Assembly: GCA_011391085.1 (NCBI GenBank)
Contig: JAABRD010000029.1
Location: 1-64,000, forward strand
Direction of reading: 5' to 3'
Origin: Thiotrichaceae bacterium
GTDB taxonomy: Bacteria; Pseudomonadota; Gammaproteobacteria; Beggiatoales; Beggiatoaceae
Length of the DNA stretch: 64,000 nucleotides
Position 1 is the stretch's first letter. Every line of letters starts with the position of its first letter. Under the pieces are notes generated by a model. That model was not told the DNA's origin and made no database searches. It was given only the letters and a program-made list of their open reading frames with translations. A program made the translations under genes and the position numbers. This document shows, piece after piece, positions 47,716 through 56,784 of the stretch.

Positions 47716-49101
47716 ATGAAACTCACTTCCAACACTCGTTTCCAAATTCGTTTCCAAAACGTTATTTTGATAGCGTTACTGTTTGCCACGTTTGGTCTAT
47801 TGGCTTGGCTGAGTACCCGCTATGAGGTCAAAATCGACTGGACCTTGAATCGTCGTCATACCTTGTCTGAGACCAGTCAAAAAGTCTTGATGAAACTCAC
47901 GGCACCGCTGACTGTCACGGTTTATGCCAGTCAAGAAGAAGAGGTGCGGCGTCCCATCCAAGAATGGATAGAACGCTATCAACGCCAAAAAAAGGACATC
48001 ACGTTACGCTTTGTCGATCCGTTTAGTAATCCCGTGGAGGCCAAAGAACTGGGCATCAAAAACAATGGGGAACTGTTGCTGAATTACCAAGGGCGGGTTG
48101 AACATCTCAGCGAACTCAAAGAACAAGACATCGGTGCCGCTTTACAACGGTTGGCCCGCACCGAGAGTCGTCTGATTGTCTTCTTACAAGGACATGGGGA
48201 ACCCAGTCCCACGGCGTTTTCGGAACAAAATTTCAACAATTGGGCCGATCAGATGAGGAAGGCAGGATTGGTAGTAGATACGCTGAATTTCGGTAAAGAA
48301 GCTACCTTGCCCAATCAAACTTCCGTGTTGGTCATTGCCAACTCTCAAACGAGGTTGCTGCCCGCTGAGGTGACCGCAATTACTGATTATGTGAACCAGG
48401 GAGGCAATTTACTTTGGCTACTGGATCCGCCGGGTCAATTGCAAGGATTAGAACCATTGGCCAAACAAATTGGGTTAACTGTTCAACCTGGTATAGTGGT
48501 GGACCCAGTCGGTCGTTTTTTGGGCGTCAACAATCCGACAGTGGTCGCAGTCACTACCGAGGGTTATACTTATCACCCTGTCACCACGGGTTTAGAGGAG
48601 TATTTAACCTTATTCCCGCAAGCAGTAGGATTGAAAGTAGAAGCACCTGAAGGTTGGGAAAACACCGCTATTCTCAAGACACATCCACAAGCCTGGTCAG
48701 AAATCGGTAAGATCGAAAACGCGGTGGAATACGACGAGAGTCAAGATATTAACGGCCCCCTCAATATTGCTATCGCTTTGGAACGTGGGAAAACGTCAGA
48801 TAATTCGGCCAAAGAAGACTCGGAGAAAGCACGTCAACGAATCCTGGTGGTGGGAGACAGTGATTTTCTCACCAATGCGCTATTATCTTATGGAGGCAAC
48901 CCAGAACTGGCCATGAAAATGATTAACTGGTTGGCTTCTGATGACACGTTTTTGGACATTCCCGCGAAAGTTGCGAAGGACTTGGAACTGCATTTGTCTA
49001 ATCAAGCCACGATTTGGTTAGGTTTAGTCTTCTTATTTGTCTTACCGCTGAGTTTACTCAGCACCGGTTTTTTTGTCTTTTTACGTAGGAGGAAAGCATA
49101 A
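47716..49101 (+). CDS. GldG-like ABC-associated protein
   Basis: 461 residues. N-terminal membrane segment (FQNVILIALLFATFGLLAWL), then WTLNRRHTLSETSQKVLMKL, LTVTVYASQE and IGAALQRLARTESRLIVFLQ GHGEP, as in GldG/IFT52-like proteins, and a second membrane helix at the C-terminus (WLGLVFLFVLPLSLLSTGFF). The start at 47716 lies after the repeats; the open upstream part is G element. Overlaps the next gene by 1 base (TAATG). Confidence 0.88.
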   Translation: MKLTSNTRFQIRFQNVILIALLFATFGLLAWLSTRYEVKIDWTLNRRHTLSETSQKVLMKLTAPLTVTVYASQEEEVRRPIQEWIERYQRQKKDITLRFVDPFSNPVEAKELGIKNNGELLLNYQGRVEHLSELKEQDIGAALQRLARTESRLIVFLQGHGEPSPTAFSEQNFNNWADQMRKAGLVVDTLNFGKEATLPNQTSVLVIANSQTRLLPAEVTAITDYVNQGGNLLWLLDPPGQLQGLEPLAKQIGLTVQPGIVVDPVGRFLGVNNPTVVAVTTEGYTYHPVTTGLEEYLTLFPQAVGLKVEAPEGWENTAILKTHPQAWSEIGKIENAVEYDESQDINGPLNIAIALERGKTSDNSAKEDSEKARQRILVVGDSDFLTNALLSYGGNPELAMKMINWLASDDTFLDIPAKVAKDLELHLSNQATIWLGLVFLFVLPLSLLSTGFFVFLRRRKA

Positions 49102-50111
49102 TGCGTTCACGTTGGTTACTTAACTTGGCCCTGTTGGGCCTCATCCTTATCCTAGTGCTTCTGGTCATGTATGAACCTGGTTTGGATAAACCGGTAGAAT
49201 CACCCAAACTCACGGCAGTCGATGTCGACCAACTCAAGCATCTCCGGGTGGTCCGCAGGGAAGCACCGGTCCTGGAATTTGAAAAAGATGCCAAGGATCA
49301 ATGGCAAATGACGGCGCCACTGACCTTGCCGGCCAATTCGTTTCGGGTGGAGAGAGTGTTAAAAATCCTTTCAGAACGAGATTATAAATCCTTGGATGTC
49401 AACACTCTCAAACTTGCGGACCTCAAGTTATCGCCACCAGAAGTGCAAGTGAGTTTTGATCAACTCACGGTGGCCTTTGGGGACAGTTCACCCATGAACG
49501 ATGGCAGACGGTATGTGCAATTGTCCAGTCAACCGCAACGGGTTTTTCTCGTCCGGGATGACACTTATTATTCTCTGATAGACAAGGCCACGTCCTTTGT
49601 TCATCTCTCCCCCTTGGGGGAGGCGCCGAAACTCACAGAACTGAAGTTGCCAGATTCTCATCTCGTGTTGAAAAATGGCACTTGGACCTTCGCTACGCCA
49701 GTTCCAGATACCATTGATAGTAGCACCGATGCCCTCAATGGTTTAATTGAAAATTGGCAACGTCTTCAGGCGATTGAAGTGCAAAGTTATGCGGGAAATT
49801 CAGAAACAGCGGGAGACATTCAGGTGACTTTGGAAGGACAACCACAGCCTCTGCGGTTCGTGATTCAAGCCACCCGTCCGGAGTTAATTTTGGCACGTCC
49901 TGATAAACAAGTGCAATACAAAATCTCTTCCTATCAAGTCGAGAAGTTGCTTCATTTGCCCAGTAAATCCCTCACCACGAATGACATGGCAACACCTTCG
50001 ACGGGGCTACAGGGGACGATAAATATGGATGATGTAGATGAAGCGCCGTCGGCAGAGGAGGCAACGGCAGAAGAGGTGGCATCTGAAGAGGAGGTGATGG
50101 AAGAGGAATAA
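49101..50111 (+). CDS. DUF4340-family protein
   Basis: 336 residues. N-terminal membrane helix (WLLNLALLGLILILVLLVMY), then a beta-rich periplasmic domain with VVRREAPVLEFEKDAKDQWQ, RVERVLKILSE, RYVQLSSQPQRVFLVRDDTY, typical of DUF4340 that sits downstream of gldG. The last 35 residues are strongly acidic (EEATAEEVASEEEVMEEE). Translationally coupled to the GldG-like gene. Confidence 0.88.
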   Translation: MRSRWLLNLALLGLILILVLLVMYEPGLDKPVESPKLTAVDVDQLKHLRVVRREAPVLEFEKDAKDQWQMTAPLTLPANSFRVERVLKILSERDYKSLDVNTLKLADLKLSPPEVQVSFDQLTVAFGDSSPMNDGRRYVQLSSQPQRVFLVRDDTYYSLIDKATSFVHLSPLGEAPKLTELKLPDSHLVLKNGTWTFATPVPDTIDSSTDALNGLIENWQRLQAIEVQSYAGNSETAGDIQVTLEGQPQPLRFVIQATRPELILARPDKQVQYKISSYQVEKLLHLPSKSLTTNDMATPSTGLQGTINMDDVDEAPSAEEATAEEVASEEEVMEEE

Positions 50112-50554
50112 TGCCTGCTTAGGAGTTACGCAAAATAGTTTTTCTAAATCGTTTAGGTAAGCTAAATGACGTATTTATCAAATTATTATCGTGACTCATT
50201 TGACGCACCTAAACTGAAATAACACGTTGGAGAAACTGAAATAATACATTGGAGTAACTGAAATAACACGTTGGAGTAGAGGCTTTAGCCGGTAGGTATG
50301 CCCCAATATTTAATATGGTTTACCCACCGGCTAAAGCCTCTACTCCAACGTTATGTCCCCCACCGGCTAAAGCCTCTACTCCAACGTTATGCCCAAAATA
50401 TCGGTGTTACGTTCCAAAATATGGACTCAGGGCAATTACCATAGAAGAAATGGTGTTGCACACGTGGTAAAGAATATTCTAAAATAAATAGTTAGAAAGT
50501 TTGATGACAATAACCATACTTACATTCGTTTGATTCACACAAGAGGAAACTTAC
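50112..50554. other. Repeat-filled gap upstream of a secreted-protein gene
   Basis: Contains a family F-like hairpin (50140-50170), three tandem copies of AACTGAAATAACACGTTGGA (50214-50278), and a family I hairpin (50275-50385, AGAGGCTTTAGCCGG/CCGGCTAAAGCCTCT) whose right arm is duplicated. The last about 150 bases are AT-rich and probably hold the promoter. No gene. Confidence 0.7.
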
Positions 50555-51541
50555 ATGAAAAAACTGACCTTAATCTTCTGTCTAGCCGTTTTTGGTCTTT
50601 GGTTTAACCCGTTGTACGCCAGTTGTACCAAGGAAGAAATCATGAGATTGTTGGACCGCGGTTTTGACAAAACGCAAATTGAGAAAATTTGCAGTGCCGA
50701 TAACGGTGAGAAATCACGCCCTAAAAGTGACTCTGGTAGCCAGGGCAACGCTTCTGCCAAACTCCAAGTGGCATTCAAGGACCACATCATCGATTACAAA
50801 GGTGTCTTTGAATACGACGGGGAAACTGCCAAACTGCGGGTGAAATTGTACGACCAGGAAACCTCTCGTCTCATCAAGGAGGAAACTCGTGACCTAGAGT
50901 TAGTCTTTTCGGAACACGGAAAAGGCTTTCGGACTCGTTTTTTCATTCCCTTCGATAGTACCACACCGAACCCTCATTATCACGAAGTCATCTTGATTTT
51001 CGAGAAAAACGAGGATGGTTCGATTGCTTTGCAAAACTGCAATCAGGACGATTGCTACCCTGGCGAAGTGAAAATTCTCAAGGATTCTTCTTCTTCTCGT
51101 GATTCCAATGCTAACCAACCCACTTTAAGTGGGGCGTTTCGGTTGGAATATACGGCAGGTACTTATGTACATCAAGCCCTGCTAATTATGACCGGGTCAT
51201 CTGGAAAAATGAGGGTGCAATTTTTTGACCCAGAAACCGAACGAACCGAATTGGTGGAAATGAACATGCAGTTCAAACGCACTCTCAAGGGTGACATTAT
51301 TGAGGGTTCTGAACCTACGGATGTGAAAAAGGGGAAGAAGCACCCGACCTATGCTGCCGACAACTTTGAGTTCAAACGCTACCCAAATGGGGAACTGAAA
51401 GTGTTCAATGTCGATGACAATCAGGTGGCGGTGGAAGTCGATTTGCAACCCATCGAAACGAAACAGGAATTTAAGGAAGCCTTGAAAAAATTTCAATGGA
51501 AACTGGCAGCTATTCCGGAATTTGAGGAACCGTTGCGTTAA
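50555..51541 (+). CDS. Secreted protein with duplicated beta domain
   Basis: 328 residues. AGAGGAAAC precedes the ATG. Signal peptide MKKLTLIFCLAVFGLWFNPL...YA, then CTKEEIMRLLDRGFDKTQIE (a short helical motif seen in other proteobacterial exported proteins). Two related domains follow (about 68-175 and 190-290): GETAKLRVKLYDQETSRLIK against SGKMRVQFFDPETERTELVE. No catalytic motif; no family recognised. Confidence 0.65.
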   Translation: MKKLTLIFCLAVFGLWFNPLYASCTKEEIMRLLDRGFDKTQIEKICSADNGEKSRPKSDSGSQGNASAKLQVAFKDHIIDYKGVFEYDGETAKLRVKLYDQETSRLIKEETRDLELVFSEHGKGFRTRFFIPFDSTTPNPHYHEVILIFEKNEDGSIALQNCNQDDCYPGEVKILKDSSSSRDSNANQPTLSGAFRLEYTAGTYVHQALLIMTGSSGKMRVQFFDPETERTELVEMNMQFKRTLKGDIIEGSEPTDVKKGKKHPTYAADNFEFKRYPNGELKVFNVDDNQVAVEVDLQPIETKQEFKEALKKFQWKLAAIPEFEEPLR

Positions 51542-51559
51542 GTTTTGATTTGAAAGGTC

Positions 51560-51605
51560 ACTTCACAGAAACTAAGTTTCGGAAAGCAAACTTAGTTTCT
51601 ATTAG
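51560..51605. repeat. Family J hairpin cluster
   Basis: GAAACTAAGTTTC and AAACTTAGTTTC, with an extra half copy, 3' of the secreted-protein gene; possible terminator. Confidence 0.55.
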
Positions 51606-51672
51606 TTTCTAAGTGATTGCACCCCTTCACGGAACACTCTTCCGCACACCTTCTTCTGCCAATAAACATATT

Positions 51673-53253
51673 ATGCCAACTCTACCTGAAGAAACCGCAA
51701 ACCGTCGCACGTTTGCTATTATTTCTCACCCTGACGCCGGGAAAACCACGGTCACCGAAAAACTGTTATTGTTTGGCGGCGCCATCCAACTGGCAGGCAC
51801 TGTCAAAGGTCGTAAAGCTTCTCGTCATGCCACCTCCGACTGGATGGAATTGGAAAAACAACGTGGCATTTCCGTTACCACTTCCGTCATGCAATTTCCC
51901 TATCATGGCATCGTTGTCAACTTATTGGATACCCCAGGCCATGAGGACTTTTCGGAAGACACTTATCGCACTTTGACTGCCGTCGATTCAGCCTTAATGG
52001 TCATTGATGCGGCCAAAGGGGTGGAGGAACGTACTATTAAACTTCTCGATGTGTGCCGGCTACGCAACACACCTATTTTGACCTTTATCAATAAACTCGA
52101 TAGAGATAGTCGTCCTCCCATTGAACTCATGGATGAAGTGGAAAAAATCCTGAAAATCCGCTGTTCCCCTATCACTTGGCCCATTGGAATGGGTAAGCAT
52201 TTTAAAGGCATTTATCATTTTCTCAATGACACGGTGACTCTGTTTGAACCTGGTAAAAATGCAGTGGTCACAGAAGGTCGACAATATTCTTTAAGCGACC
52301 CCGAACTCGTTGCTGAAATCGGTCAAAATGATATTGATAGCCTCACCGAAGAACTGGAACTGGTTTTGGGTGCCAGCCATACGTTTGATTTAAAACAATT
52401 TTTAGCCGGTACCCTGACGCCTGTTTTTTTTGGTTCAGCCTTGAACAACTTTGGTATCAAAGTCCTCCTAGACAGTTTCATTCACTATGCGCCTCCTCCG
52501 CAACCGCGTCCTACAATGACTCGTCAGGTGGAGGCAACGGAAGATAAATTTTCGGGTTTCGTCTTTAAGATTCAAGCGAATATGGATCCGGCCCACCGGG
52601 ACCGGATTGCTTTTTTGAGAATTTGTTCGGGTCAATATCGTAAAGGCATGAAATTATACCAAGTGCGTATCAATCGAGAAGTCCAGATTTCTAATGCCCT
52701 GACTTTCATGGCAGGCGAACGTGAACATGTGGAAGAGGCCTGGCCTGGTGACATTATTGGCCTCCACAATCACGGCACGATTGCGATTGGTGACACTTTT
52801 ACGGAAGGAGAGAATTTGAAATTTACTGGCATTCCCCATTTCGCCCCCGAAATGTTCCGCCGGGCCCGACTACGTGACCCATTACGAATGAAAGCCTTGT
52901 TAAAAGGTCTCCTCCAGTTGAGTGAAGAAGGCGCCACTCAATTGTTTCGTCCAGTCAATAATAACGACCTAATCTTAGGGGCAGTAGGTCCGTTACAATT
53001 TGATGTCGTCACCTGGCGACTGCAAAATGAATACGGTGTAGAGTGCGCGTTTGAACCCGTTCAAGTACAACTAGCCCGTTGGATTCATTGTGACGACGCC
53101 AAAATGTTAGAAGAATTTAAACGCAAAGCTACCACCAATCTGGCTTTAGATGGTGCTGACAATCTCACCTATTTGGCCCCCACCAAAGTCAATCTTTCTT
53201 TGATGGTTGAACGGTGGTCGGAGATTCAATTTTTTGCGACGCGGGAACATTAG
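51673..53253 (+). CDS. prfC: Peptide chain release factor 3
   Basis: 526 residues, normal length. GTPase motifs: [20 protein letters not shown] (G1 at 18-26), [12 protein letters not shown] (G2), [20 protein letters not shown] (G3, DTPGH 86-90), TFINKLDRD (G4). RF3 recycles RF1/RF2 from the ribosome with [23 protein letters not shown] is specific for RF3. Start at 51673 by homology; no strong RBS visible. Confidence 0.96.
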   Translation: MPTLPEETANRRTFAIISHPDAGKTTVTEKLLLFGGAIQLAGTVKGRKASRHATSDWMELEKQRGISVTTSVMQFPYHGIVVNLLDTPGHEDFSEDTYRTLTAVDSALMVIDAAKGVEERTIKLLDVCRLRNTPILTFINKLDRDSRPPIELMDEVEKILKIRCSPITWPIGMGKHFKGIYHFLNDTVTLFEPGKNAVVTEGRQYSLSDPELVAEIGQNDIDSLTEELELVLGASHTFDLKQFLAGTLTPVFFGSALNNFGIKVLLDSFIHYAPPPQPRPTMTRQVEATEDKFSGFVFKIQANMDPAHRDRIAFLRICSGQYRKGMKLYQVRINREVQISNALTFMAGEREHVEEAWPGDIIGLHNHGTIAIGDTFTEGENLKFTGIPHFAPEMFRRARLRDPLRMKALLKGLLQLSEEGATQLFRPVNNNDLILGAVGPLQFDVVTWRLQNEYGVECAFEPVQVQLARWIHCDDAKMLEEFKRKATTNLALDGADNLTYLAPTKVNLSLMVERWSEIQFFATREH

Positions 53254-53261
53254 TGAAACCT

Positions 53262-53362
53262 TGTTGGACTAGAGGCTTCAGCCGGACTGGACTAGAGGCT
53301 TCAGCCGGGAAACTCCTATCATCCGATCCGGCTGAAGCCTCTAGTCCAGCCCGTGTTTAGAA
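53262..53362. terminator. Family I hairpin after prfC
   Basis: GGACTAGAGGCTTCAGCCGG (twice) mirrored by CCGGCTGAAGCCTCTAGTCC. Then four tandem copies of a short TATCCACTATCCAC motif precede accD. Confidence 0.65.
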
Positions 53363-53420
53363 ATATTTGGCATCTGCTATCCGTTATCCACTATCCACTA
53401 TCCACTATCCACTAATAAAA

Positions 53421-54338
53421 ATGAGTTGGTTTGAAAAACTTCTCCCGTCTCGCATCCGCACGGACGGCAAAAAAACTAAACATACAGTCCCCGAAGGTCT
53501 GTGGAACAAATGCCCGGTTTGTCAAACGGTCCTCTATCGTGCTGAATTGGAAAGAAATTTTCAAGTGTGTCCGAAATGTAGTCACCACCTTCGATTAAGT
53601 GCCAGACAACGTTTAGAATCGTTCCTTGACCCTGAACCACGTGAAGAACTTGGAATTAACCTTGCCCCTCAAGACCGTTTGAAATTTCGAGACAGTAAAA
53701 AATATAAAGATCGTCTCCTCCATGCGCAAAAAGCAACAGGTGAAAAAGATGCGCTGGTTGCCTTCAAGGGACAGGTATTAGGTCTTCCGTTGGTAGCTTG
53801 TGCTTTTGAATTTGAATTTATGGGTGGGTCGATGGGCGCCGTGGTTGGCGAACGTTTTGTACGTGCCACGAACACGGCCATCGACCATCATCTCCCCCTG
53901 GTTTGCTTCACCGCCAGCGGTGGGGCTAGAATGCAAGAAGCCCTCTTAGCTTTGATGCAGATGGCCAAAACCAGTGCCGCTTTGAATCGTCTGAATCAAC
54001 ACCGCTTGCCGTTCATTTCAGTGTTGACGGATCCGACGATGGGTGGCGTCTCTGCCAGTCTCGCTATGTTGGGGGACATTAATATTGCGGAACCTAACGC
54101 TTTGATTGGTTTTGCAGGTCCTCGAGTGATTGAACAGACGGTTCGCGAAACTCTTCCCGAAGGTTTTCAACGGAGTGAATTTTTACTCAAACACGGTGTT
54201 GTCGACATAATTGTAGATCGTCGGGAGATGCGGCAAAAAATGGTTTCTTTACTCACAATATTGACTCGTCAACCACCTCCTGAAAACTTGGGTTTGAGTC
54301 GGTTGACGCATCAGGTGACGGCGGAAAATAACCAATAG
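53421..54338 (+). CDS. accD: Acetyl-CoA carboxylase carboxyltransferase subunit beta
   Basis: 305 residues, normal length. N-terminal zinc ribbon CPVC (31-34) and CPKC (50-53), then the crotonase-like carboxyltransferase core: [77 protein letters not shown] and [12 protein letters not shown]. Forms the alpha2beta2 carboxyltransferase with AccA for malonyl-CoA synthesis. Start at 53421 by homology. Not followed by folC, its frequent neighbour. Confidence 0.97.
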   Translation: MSWFEKLLPSRIRTDGKKTKHTVPEGLWNKCPVCQTVLYRAELERNFQVCPKCSHHLRLSARQRLESFLDPEPREELGINLAPQDRLKFRDSKKYKDRLLHAQKATGEKDALVAFKGQVLGLPLVACAFEFEFMGGSMGAVVGERFVRATNTAIDHHLPLVCFTASGGARMQEALLALMQMAKTSAALNRLNQHRLPFISVLTDPTMGGVSASLAMLGDINIAEPNALIGFAGPRVIEQTVRETLPEGFQRSEFLLKHGVVDIIVDRREMRQKMVSLLTILTRQPPPENLGLSRLTHQVTAENNQ

Positions 54339-54824
54339 GATGACACCAGCGCGGGACTAGAGGCTTTAACCACAATGCCATTAGGTTGAGGAACATTCAT
54401 TCAATGTAGGGTAGATTAAGCGATAGCGTATTCACCCAAGATTCGAACACTTCCAAGATTTCCCGTTTGAATGGGTAGTTAGGCAACGTTGAACCCGTCA
54501 TCCATTCTATAACCATAGAAATTTAATAGTTACATGATGATTTGCATCGCAATTTGCATCTTAAATTGCGTTAAATTAACAATTTGCTATTCAAATTTCA
54601 ATAAATCGTCTTTTGGTATTCAGTCATTAATTCTTTCGAATCAAATATATAATTAAAAAACCAGGTTTGGCACGATTTATTCATATTTTTATGGTATGAC
54701 TCAAATATAGTCCGGTTGGACAAGCGGATATTTTCATCAACCTGAAAATGTCACTTTGACAGCTACTGAGTCTAAATAGCTTTGTTAAGTGTTTTAAAAA
54801 TCACAAGAATGAGGGAGACATATT
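54339..54824. other. AT-rich noncoding region upstream of the LamG gene
   Basis: After a half I motif (54351-54372) there is a 450-base AT-rich stretch with two AATTTGCATC-type boxes (54542-54575) and no hairpin or gene. It probably contains the promoter and control region of the secreted-protein gene at 54825. Confidence 0.5.
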
Positions 54825-56567
54825 ATGAAAACCTTGTGCTTAAAAGTCGCAACGTTGACCGTTGCAATTGGTTTGGCAATCACTTCGCCGGTTCAAGCCG
54901 GTGTTGGAGATGGAATGATTGGCTTTTGGTCATTCAATGATAACCCACCCCCGGCCCTTCCTACCATCGCGGATCCCTTCGCAGATAAGTCGGGGAAGGG
55001 GAACAACGGCATAGCCACAGAGGTGGACCGTTGGGAAATGGGTGTTGGGATGGGAGGATGGTGGGGCTGGCTGGATTGGTGGCAAGCCAAACGTAGTTTG
55101 GTGGCTAATTTCAACGGCGCTAGCAGTGTTGTCGTTGTGAATGAAAATCCCACCTTAGCTAGTTCTATCGCATTGCGGTTAAACTCGGGTTCTTTTACGG
55201 TGGCCGCGTGGGTTAACTTGGGATGGCAACCTACAAATGGTGAACATCCTATCGTTACCAAACCAGGCTGGCGTCTGTCAGAAATGACGACCACTCGCAC
55301 CGAGTTGTATGATTACGATGGTGATGGTGTCGAAGACCATGAGGATGTTGATAAAGATTGGATGCTGGACACGGAAGACCTGAATTATAACGGTATGCTT
55401 GACCCAGCAGAGGACAAGAATAACAATAGTATGCTGGACACGGAAGACCAGAATGGGAATGGGTGGCTTGACTCAGGGGAAGACCTCAATGGCAATGGGC
55501 TACTTGATTTTGAAGATGTGAATTACAATGGTACACTTGACCTTGCGGAGGATAAAGATGGCGACAACGTGATTGACACGGAGGATGCGAATGGCAATGG
55601 ATGGATGGATGAGGATTATTGGTACACCTGGATAGAGGCCACCGCAAAATTTTGCAGTGGGACAACGTGTGTCGAAGGTGGAGTGCCTCTTTCAGGGGGG
55701 GACGAGTGGCACCATCTGATGGTTGCTTACGACAGTGTCAAGAAGATGGTAACTCTTTACGTGGATAGTAGTCCAACAGGCACCCTCACTCCATTTCCCT
55801 CGCCTGCGCCTACAGCAGGAGGGTTGTTGGTAGGTAAAGATGGAGTGGCCAATCAGTTCCTTGCAGGCCAGTTAGACGACGTGCGGATTTATAACCGGGT
55901 CTTGACGGCTGATGAAATGCGGGAACTGGCTAAAGGGTGTAAACCTGCGATTTACGATCCTAAGACTGGAAAACTCTCTATTCCATGCGTAGCAGATGCG
56001 ACGTATTATCCACCTGTCATTTACAAGGTGGAAATGCAACAAGCGGTTTCTCCAGGTGGCGACATGCTTCTTCCATCTCTTGACGACCTCAGTTTTGGAA
56101 TAAGTACCGCGATTCCACCCAAACTTGCTATAGCCACTCCTACCAATCCGGAACCGGCTTGGGGTGCGGGTGTGGTGGGCTACTATGTGAATGACTGGTA
56201 TGGCAACAATGTCTATCAGAAGGGAGATGATACCATTTTCCTCAGTGGCTTCCTGTCTTTTCCCATGGTGGCAGTGCTTAACCCCATTGCGGCGCCAAAA
56301 ACTCAATGTTATGGGGTTCGTCTGGACCAGGTATTCTATACCAACCGTTTTTTCTTGACGCAACCATGGAATGTTTGGTATAATGGTCCCGATTGTGAAA
56401 AGGCCCAGATCGGACCAGAACAAGGGCAACAGGGGGCACAAGGAATACAAGGTGCGGCAAGTGCTGGGGAAGGTCAACAACCAGCCCGGGACTATCAAAT
56501 TCCTAAACCGACAGGTGTGCGGAGTAAGGAGAATGTGACCCACTTTGAAGACCTCTTCGCAAACTAG
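54825..56567 (+). CDS. Secreted LamG-like protein with Ca-binding acidic repeats
   Basis: 580 residues. GAGGGAGA precedes the ATG. Signal peptide MKTLCLKVATLTVAIGLAIT...VQA, then a LamG/concanavalin-like domain (about 30-310: IGFWSFND, RLNSGSFTVAAWVNLGW, WHHLMVAYDSVKKMVTLYVD, LDDVRIYNRVLT). Inserted into it (about 165-265) is a run of DxDxDGxxDxxD/E repeats (DYDGDGVEDHEDVDKD, DLNYNGMLDPAEDKNN, DANGNGWMDED), like thrombospondin type 3 or EF-hand loops. A C-terminal GPEQGQQGAQGIQGA stretch is collagen-like. Probable surface adhesin. Confidence 0.75.
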   Translation: MKTLCLKVATLTVAIGLAITSPVQAGVGDGMIGFWSFNDNPPPALPTIADPFADKSGKGNNGIATEVDRWEMGVGMGGWWGWLDWWQAKRSLVANFNGASSVVVVNENPTLASSIALRLNSGSFTVAAWVNLGWQPTNGEHPIVTKPGWRLSEMTTTRTELYDYDGDGVEDHEDVDKDWMLDTEDLNYNGMLDPAEDKNNNSMLDTEDQNGNGWLDSGEDLNGNGLLDFEDVNYNGTLDLAEDKDGDNVIDTEDANGNGWMDEDYWYTWIEATAKFCSGTTCVEGGVPLSGGDEWHHLMVAYDSVKKMVTLYVDSSPTGTLTPFPSPAPTAGGLLVGKDGVANQFLAGQLDDVRIYNRVLTADEMRELAKGCKPAIYDPKTGKLSIPCVADATYYPPVIYKVEMQQAVSPGGDMLLPSLDDLSFGISTAIPPKLAIATPTNPEPAWGAGVVGYYVNDWYGNNVYQKGDDTIFLSGFLSFPMVAVLNPIAAPKTQCYGVRLDQVFYTNRFFLTQPWNVWYNGPDCEKAQIGPEQGQQGAQGIQGAASAGEGQQPARDYQIPKPTGVRSKENVTHFEDLFAN

Positions 56568-56635
56568 AGGTTAAACATTGAGTGGTAGTTTTCCAAACGT
56601 CTTCTTTTCAGGGAGACAGGAAGGCTATCCACTCA

Positions 56636-56742
56636 TCTCATTAAGAAACTCTGTTTCTCATTATCGGAAACTGAGTTTCTTCTTTCGTGGGAACCTGAGT
56701 TAAACCTGACAGGTCTCGAAGACCTGTCAGGTTTGAGGAGTG
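56636..56742. terminator. Two hairpins between convergent genes
   Basis: AAGAAACTCTGTTTCT/GGAAACTGAGTTTCTT (56646-56682) and a perfect 14-bp stem AAACCTGACAGGTC-loop-GACCTGTCAGGTTT (56702-56734). They would terminate transcription from both sides. Confidence 0.7.
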
Positions 56743-56784
56743 ATGGCCGCTATTATCACTACCCCACCTCTTATTACCCCATTC

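Noticed and set aside
54660-54700. Possible sigma-54 promoter (TGGCAC near 54668) upstream of the LamG gene
   Set aside because: The required TTGC-type -12 element is not at the right distance.
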